Positions 59,524 through 64,000 of a stretch of DNA of 64,000 nucleotides are shown here, one piece after another. The notes under the pieces are model-generated. The model worked only from the letters and a program-made list of their open reading frames with translations. It was not told where the DNA came from and made no database searches. This DNA comes from Enterobacter sp. ENT03 (GTDB lineage Bacteria > Pseudomonadota > Gammaproteobacteria > Enterobacterales > Enterobacteriaceae). The stretch spans positions 959,368-1,023,367 of the forward strand of contig NZ_JAHUXA010000001.1 in the NCBI RefSeq assembly GCF_019218745.1, given 5' to 3'. The translations under genes were made by a program, and so were the position numbers. Position 1 is the stretch's first letter, and each line of letters opens with the position of its first letter.

Positions 59524-59886
59524 ATGTTAAAGTTATTCGCCAAATACGCATCTGTAGGCATTTTAAACACTCTGATTCACTGGGTGGTTTTTTCTGTTTG
59601 CATCTATGCCCTGCACACCGGTCAGGCGCTAGCCAACTTCGGCGGCTTCGTTGTTGCCGTTAGTTTTAGTTTTTTTGCAAACGCAAGATTTACTTTTAAG
59701 TCATCAACTACAACGATGCGGTACATGCTCTATGTGGGATTTATGGGGACGTTGAGCGCGGCAATTGGATGGGAGGCAGACAGGTTCGGGATGGCTCCAC
59801 TCCTAACGCTCGTTGTATTCTCAGCTATCAGTCTGATATGCGGTTTCATCTACTCCAAATTCATTGTCTTTAGGGATGCGAAATGA
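59524..59886 (+). CDS. gtrA: GtrA, bactoprenol-linked glucose flippase
   Basis: 120 residues, four helices, close to phage P22 GtrA ([52 protein letters not shown]). It flips undecaprenyl-phosphate-glucose across the inner membrane. ATG 59524; a long upstream open frame has no similarity. The stop overlaps gtrB (ATGA). Confidence 0.95.
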   Translation: MLKLFAKYASVGILNTLIHWVVFSVCIYALHTGQALANFGGFVVAVSFSFFANARFTFKSSTTTMRYMLYVGFMGTLSAAIGWEADRFGMAPLLTLVVFSAISLICGFIYSKFIVFRDAK

Positions 59887-60806
59887 AAATTTCTCTAGTC
59901 GTGCCTGTCTTTAACGAAGAAGATGCGATTCCAATTTTTTATAAAACAGTTAGGGATTTTGAAGGCCTTGCCGAATACGAAGTGGAAATAGTTTTTATCA
60001 ATGATGGGAGTAAAGATTCAACTGAATCAATCATTAATGCACTTGCTATTGCAGACCCCCTAGTGATTTCGCTGTCGTTTACTAGGAACTTTGGAAAAGA
60101 GCCAGCTCTTTTCGCGGGTCTTGATCGAGCCTCCGGAGATGCAGTAATTCCAATCGACGTTGACCTTCAGGATCCAATAGAGGTTATTCCCCACTTAATT
60201 TCTAAATGGCAAGCAGGTGCGGATATGGTATTAGCTAAACGCACAGACAGGTCTACTGATGGAAGATTGAAGCGCAAATCTGCAGAATGGTTTTATAAGC
60301 TTCATAATAAAATAAGCACCCCACAAATAGAAGAGAACGTGGGCGATTTCCGCTTAATGTCTCGTAATGTTGTTGAGAATATTAAACTATTACCAGAACG
60401 TAACCTTTTTATGAAAGGTGTTTTAAGTTGGGTTGGCGGACGAACCGATGTTGTGGAGTATGCTCGGGCGCATCGCATTGCCGGTAACTCTAAGTTTAAT
60501 GGGTGGAAATTGTGGAATCTGGCTCTTGAGGGCATCACTAGTTTTTCAACATTCCCACTGCGTATGTGGACTTATATCGGATTAGTTGTTGCCGGACTAT
60601 CATTCATTTATGGTGCCTGGATGGTAATAGATACTATTGCTTTTGGGAATCCGGTCAGAGGATATCCATCACTACTTGTATCCGTACTTTTCCTCGGAGG
60701 GGTACAACTGATCGGGATCGGTGTCCTCGGAGAATACATAGGCAGAATATACATTGAAGTAAAAAACAGGCCTCGTTATGTTATTAAAAAGAGTGAGAAA
60801 AAATGA
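59883..60806 (+). CDS. gtrB: GtrB, bactoprenol glucosyltransferase
   Basis: 307 residues. GT2 domain ([19 protein letters not shown], nucleotide Asp in [10 protein letters not shown], catalytic DVDLQDP) plus two C-terminal helices, as in P22 and Shigella phage GtrB. It moves glucose from UDP-glucose to undecaprenyl phosphate. Overlaps both neighbours. Confidence 0.95.
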   Translation: MKISLVVPVFNEEDAIPIFYKTVRDFEGLAEYEVEIVFINDGSKDSTESIINALAIADPLVISLSFTRNFGKEPALFAGLDRASGDAVIPIDVDLQDPIEVIPHLISKWQAGADMVLAKRTDRSTDGRLKRKSAEWFYKLHNKISTPQIEENVGDFRLMSRNVVENIKLLPERNLFMKGVLSWVGGRTDVVEYARAHRIAGNSKFNGWKLWNLALEGITSFSTFPLRMWTYIGLVVAGLSFIYGAWMVIDTIAFGNPVRGYPSLLVSVLFLGGVQLIGIGVLGEYIGRIYIEVKNRPRYVIKKSEKK

Positions 60807-61252
60807 TAAGAGACTTGTTTTTTAAAGCATATAAGCCCTTGCTTGTGATAGGTTTGTTGTTCAGTTTCTTACTTTACTTCTCATGGAGTTTACCGTCTGA
60901 TTTTATCTTACCTAAAGAAACAATAGGCGGGATCAATGGAAGGATCGACTCATGTCGAGTAGAAAATGGCTTCTTGGTTGTCGATGGCTGGGCATTTATT
61001 GACCACGACATGTACACTAAAACTAATGTGGGAGTTATGATCGGCGGAAGTTATAAGACTTTAAAAACTAAAACGGTCAAAAGACGAGATGTGGTAAAGG
61101 CTTTCAAGTTACCATTAACTCTTACCCCTGCCTTAAAAGGATTTACAGGATCAATGTACATCGGGAAAGAGAAAGCACCTTTCAACATTGCCATAATCGT
61201 AGCCCGAAAAAATGGAGAGAATTACAGAGGTGACTATGTTTGCAAAGGTTGA
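60803..61252 (+). CDS. Unrecognised membrane-anchored protein inside the gtr cassette
   Basis: 149 residues: one N-terminal helix ([17 protein letters not shown]) then a soluble domain of about 115 residues facing the periplasm, beta-rich, starting [20 protein letters not shown]. No family assigned; the soluble part looks like a sugar-binding or Ig-like fold, but this is a guess from composition. It overlaps gtrB by 4 bp and the next gene by 17 bp, so it is an integral part of the operon and an addition to the usual gtrABC set. Confidence 0.8.
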   Translation: MIRDLFFKAYKPLLVIGLLFSFLLYFSWSLPSDFILPKETIGGINGRIDSCRVENGFLVVDGWAFIDHDMYTKTNVGVMIGGSYKTLKTKTVKRRDVVKAFKLPLTLTPALKGFTGSMYIGKEKAPFNIAIIVARKNGENYRGDYVCKG

Positions 61253-62498
61253 TTACATAAAAATATTTTGTTTTTTATTTATAATCATGGTTTGTTTTAA
61301 CGTGTTTTTTTCAGTCTCTTACAGACTCACTGCAGACGATCAATATTTCATTAACGCGCTTGACGATCGCAACTTACTCTCGTTTATTCATGAAAGATAC
61401 ATGACATGGTCAGGAAGATGGTCGATTGAAGCTATTACCGCATTAACTATACCTCACATTTGGTTAGTTAAGATTATGATACCGTCATTTTTAATGCTAT
61501 CTGCTTTCTTCATTTCTAAGATATGTTTCCATGAATCTGACATCAGACATGTATCAATATCTTTAGCATCTATATTATTAATTCCTCATGGCATCTATGA
61601 AGACTCAATTTCATGGATCACTGGGTTTTATAATTATTTACTACCTGCATCGCTCGGGTTGTTCTTTTTTTATACTTTTGTTAACGAATATCCAAAATCA
61701 CTTAAAACTCTATCAGTCCTCTCATTGATTATTGTATGCAATCATGAGCAGGTATCCCTAGCTTTGATAATGGCATCTGTGTTCTTTCTACTTTCCAAGA
61801 AAGGAAGATTTTCAGCTTATCGTATTATCTCGTTACTAGTAATGGTAGCAAACTTTGTGATACTTGTGATTGCCCCTGGAAACTTCAAGCGAGTGGTCAG
61901 TGAAAGCACATTAAGAATGCCTGAATACTTTGATTTGAATTTTTTAGACAAAGTAAGCATGGGCTACGACAGACTTAATGCCTTGTTTTTCATGAATGGT
62001 AATTATGTTATCTTGATTATATGTGTCGTCTTATTGTGGTCTCTGTTAACAATGCAAACTAAGAAAAGCAATGACATAATATCCATTGTCATTTTAATGG
62101 CATTTATAGCATGCATGATTCTTCTTAACTACAATGGGATTAAAAGCCCACTGATTGGAATAGTCCAAGAATACAAAGGCTTTAGTCCATTTACTATCAT
62201 ACCCTCTTATATTTCCCTTGCTTTTATAGTTATCACTATGTGCTACGTTATTTCTCAAAGACTTGCTAATTACAACCTAATCATAGGTTCCATAGTAATT
62301 GCAATAGCAACAGTGATTGCGATAGGGTTCTCGCCAACAGCATATGCTTCTGGTATGAGAGTTTTATTTGTGGCTGAGATATTACTTGTAATGACCTCAC
62401 TTATGATTATTTCCCGTTCTCAATTCCTTGCATGTAAAATTAATGCAATCTCGGCAACTTTTATAGCATCTGCCTTCATCTTTTTAACTAAAAGCTAG
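61236..62498 (+). CDS. GtrC-like polytopic glucosyltransferase (GT-C type, DUF6056-like)
   Basis: 420 residues, about ten helices. The first periplasmic loop has an acidic pair in YRLTADDQYFINAL, where GT-C enzymes hold the catalytic or metal-binding acid. Position after gtrA-gtrB makes it the serotype-specific enzyme that moves glucose from the lipid carrier to O-antigen; the sequence is not P22 GtrC. Strongly AT-rich. Start 61236 with AGAGG; ends at a bidirectional terminator. Confidence 0.82.
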   Translation: MFAKVDYIKIFCFLFIIMVCFNVFFSVSYRLTADDQYFINALDDRNLLSFIHERYMTWSGRWSIEAITALTIPHIWLVKIMIPSFLMLSAFFISKICFHESDIRHVSISLASILLIPHGIYEDSISWITGFYNYLLPASLGLFFFYTFVNEYPKSLKTLSVLSLIIVCNHEQVSLALIMASVFFLLSKKGRFSAYRIISLLVMVANFVILVIAPGNFKRVVSESTLRMPEYFDLNFLDKVSMGYDRLNALFFMNGNYVILIICVVLLWSLLTMQTKKSNDIISIVILMAFIACMILLNYNGIKSPLIGIVQEYKGFSPFTIIPSYISLAFIVITMCYVISQRLANYNLIIGSIVIAIATVIAIGFSPTAYASGMRVLFVAEILLVMTSLMIISRSQFLACKINAISATFIASAFIFLTKS

Positions 62499-62530
62499 AT
62501 AAAGAACCAAGATCAGTGAGTGCCATACTT

Positions 62531-62555
62531 AAAACCCGCTTTCGCGGGTTTTCTT
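62531..62555. terminator. Bidirectional terminator between gtr cassette and tailspike
   Basis: AAAACCCGC-TTTC-GCGGGTTTTCTT between convergent genes. Confidence 0.85.
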
Positions 62556-63585
62556 ATATCGTACTAGCAACTATCTGCCCAGACGCAACAATTTCGAACC
62601 AAAATTCTACTCCCCCAACATTGGCTGCTGGCGTGGCAACGATATTGTTTGTAGAGGTATTCAGAGACCATGTGAATACAGGCCAGCTAGATGCCCCAAC
62701 GCCAGGGGTTGTATCCGCGTAGCCGCCTGTAGCCAGTACTTTAACAAGTAATGTACTTCCTCCGGCATCATGCTTAGTTACCCCTAGTCGGTAGTAGGAA
62801 ATGTTACCGTTTTCGTTTGATGGATGAGTTCTTCTGACGACGATGCTTAACTCTCCTGCATAACGAGCTACTTTACCTTGTGTGCTTTGCAAAGAACAGA
62901 TAGCTGTTGCGGTTGATAATGGCAAGGTTTTATTTGTAATAATAGGCACTTGCTGGAAGTGTATGTAGCCATTATTTGTCGAACTAAATCCATTTGGAAG
63001 AATACAATCGCCCTTAAGATATAGATGTGCGCCAGCACCATTGACTATTACATCTTGGGTTGTGTTTCCTGGCCCGTTAGGAATAGATACCGCACCCTCT
63101 AAGCTTGCATATGCATTTCCTCCATTAGAAGCGGCCATCGAAAGCAGGTTAGCGTGTCCTGCATTGCTTTGGTTGTTACCATAAGCATAAATGTTTCTAA
63201 AGCTCAATCCGCGGATATTGATACCAGAAGACAAAGCTTCTATACGGAATCATGATCGCTGGTTGGTTTCTGATCCATCGGCCGTAACTGCCATCTCGGC
63301 AATATTGCCATCAAAAACATGCCCCCATTGCCCATTACCATCACTACCGTTTGCTGAACTATGACTGTAATAAGTATTGCCCCATTTAAAGCCCGAGCCT
63401 GCAAATCCGTGCATATAATTTGTATGCACTGAAAGGCTTGTTTTGGTGAAAAGCTGGGTTGTCGATCCCTTGTTGTAAGTTGGAGCAAAGTTCAAGCCAT
63501 GAGATGCACCATTAGATAGTTTTCCTGAAAATGCAGGAGTCAGCCAATGTTCAGGATAATCCTGCCCGGTAGTTGGTACGCCGAT
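62554..63585 (-). pseudogene. Phage tailspike C-terminal remnant with in-frame stop
   Basis: One frame of 344 codons is broken by TGA at 63250-63252: ...GSETNQRS-stop-FRIEALSSGINIRGLSF... The sequence (Asn/Gly/Ser-rich, LSFRNIYAYGNNQSNAGHAN, DVIVNGAGAHLYLKGDC) reads like a right-handed beta-helix and its C-terminal cap, the receptor-cleaving part of tailspikes. The head-binding N-terminus is missing; the frame runs into a stop at 63586 inside the facing gene. So it is truncated at its 5' end and interrupted. The stop is not followed by a SECIS-like hairpin. Confidence 0.8.
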
Positions 63586-63786
63586 TTACACGGCGCTCCA
63601 TGCAAAATCATCCGCTCTACCCACGAAGTCATCCACTACATCAGAAACGGTCGAACCTGCATCGCCAGCATGGACCGCTTTCAGCACGATTTCGAGCCCA
63701 TCAACAAATTCGAAGTGGCGCGGATCGAAGCGGAAATGGAAACATCAGAGCACATTAAGAAGTTGCGGGCGGCTCGTGCGGCATGA
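63547..63786 (+). CDS. DUF4222-like phage protein
   Basis: 79 residues (opens MFRIILPGSWYADLHGAPCK, core RSTHEVIHYIRNGRTCIASM). Matches the pattern of DUF4222 proteins in lambdoid phages, which lie in the early region near excisionase/integrase. AGGAG 8 bases before the ATG. It overlaps the antisense remains of the tailspike frame, so a deletion has joined early and late phage DNA here. Confidence 0.7.
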   Translation: MFRIILPGSWYADLHGAPCKIIRSTHEVIHYIRNGRTCIASMDRFQHDFEPINKFEVARIEAEMETSEHIKKLRAARAA

Positions 63787-63812
63787 CCATATTTATTGCA
63801 TAGGGAGAGATA

Positions 63813-63947
63813 ATGATTTGGCTCACATCGGTGCTCATTATCCTTACTGTAGCATCACTCCCAGTTATAACAATGAAGTGGTCAACAAAAACTGGCCACC
63901 GCGTTAGAGTTTTTCCAGTATCGTTTTTCCGATTCGTTTGGGGGTAA
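63813..63947 (+). CDS. Short membrane protein of the phage early region
   Basis: 44 residues: a helix (MIWLTSVLIILTVASLPVIT) and a basic tail (KTGHRVRVFPVSFFRFVWG). AGGGAGAGA 4-8 bases before the ATG. Follows the DUF4222-like gene by 26 bp; integrase is expected next, beyond the window. Confidence 0.6.
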   Translation: MIWLTSVLIILTVASLPVITMKWSTKTGHRVRVFPVSFFRFVWG

Positions 63948-64000
63948 GCCACCGTTATATTCATGCGGCCTGAGCGTGCTGTAATATCCAACGATATAGT

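Noticed and set aside
63235..63260. The TGA in the tailspike frame as a selenocysteine codon
   Set aside because: No SECIS-like hairpin follows, tailspikes are not selenoproteins, and the gene is also truncated at its other end.

Overview
The window comes from an enterobacterial chromosome (family Enterobacteriaceae, close to Enterobacter/Klebsiella/Citrobacter). The evidence is the conserved zipA-ligA, cysZ-cysK-ptsHI-crr-pdxK-cysM, cysPTWA, yfeXYZ-ypeA-amiA-hemF and fdnGHI blocks, the romA-ramA-ramR locus, REP elements and near-identity of many proteins to E. coli K-12. The exact genus cannot be fixed from sequence reading alone. No CRISPR array, rRNA gene or complete tRNA was seen.

Layout. 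1-11500: core genes for sulfate uptake and cysteine synthesis (cysZ, cysK, cysM), the PTS phosphorelay (ptsH-ptsI-crr), vitamin B6 salvage (pdxK), cell division (zipA) and DNA ligase (ligA). 11500-17300: yfeK and a three-gene rhamnoside locus (AraC regulator, MFS transporter, GH78 rhamnosidase), edged by REP elements. It separates cysM from the cysPTWA sulfate/thiosulfate transporter, which is contiguous with cysM in E. coli. 17300-25750: cysPTWA, then yfeX-yfeY-yfeZ-ypeA-amiA-hemF; the ucpA/mur block present here in E. coli is absent. 25760-28530: ramA-romA with divergent ramR and a canonical RamR operator, a multidrug-resistance control locus. 28540-31820: an XRE regulator divergent from a 14-helix MFS exporter, plus a DMT transporter. 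31830-36370: a LacI regulator and a sugar operon (MFS permease, TIM-barrel isomerase, Gfo/Idh/MocA dehydrogenase) with two identical tandem operators. 36520-37900: pheP. 38000-41650: an iron locus with a Fur box, a YncE-like lipoprotein, a TonB-dependent siderophore receptor and, divergently, a RyhB-family small RNA with its own Fur-like site. 41750-52100: accessory genes including a YmcF-type cold-shock small protein, a cupin, an AI-2E-family permease, an orphan flagellin with a sigma-28 promoter, two LysR regulators, an SDR, a quinone oxidoreductase and an MBL-fold protein. 52370-56960: selenocysteine-containing formate dehydrogenase N (fdnGHI).

57296-64000 is a decayed prophage or island. 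It opens with the displaced 3' end of a tRNA-Arg(TCT), the attachment site, followed by helically phased short repeats, a UmuD-like pseudogene, a LexA-controlled small gene, an AT-rich acyltransferase, a complete P22-like O-antigen glucosylation cassette (gtrA, gtrB, one unrecognised gene, a gtrC-like gene), a tailspike remnant with an internal stop, and early-region phage genes at the right edge. Structural phage genes are missing, while the surface-modification genes look intact.

The most interesting points are the RyhB paralogue beside a Fur-regulated receptor operon, the rhamnoside insertion that splits the cys genes, the FliA-driven orphan flagellin with internally repeated modules, the extra gene in the gtr cassette, and the 10-bp phased repeats next to the tRNA attachment site.
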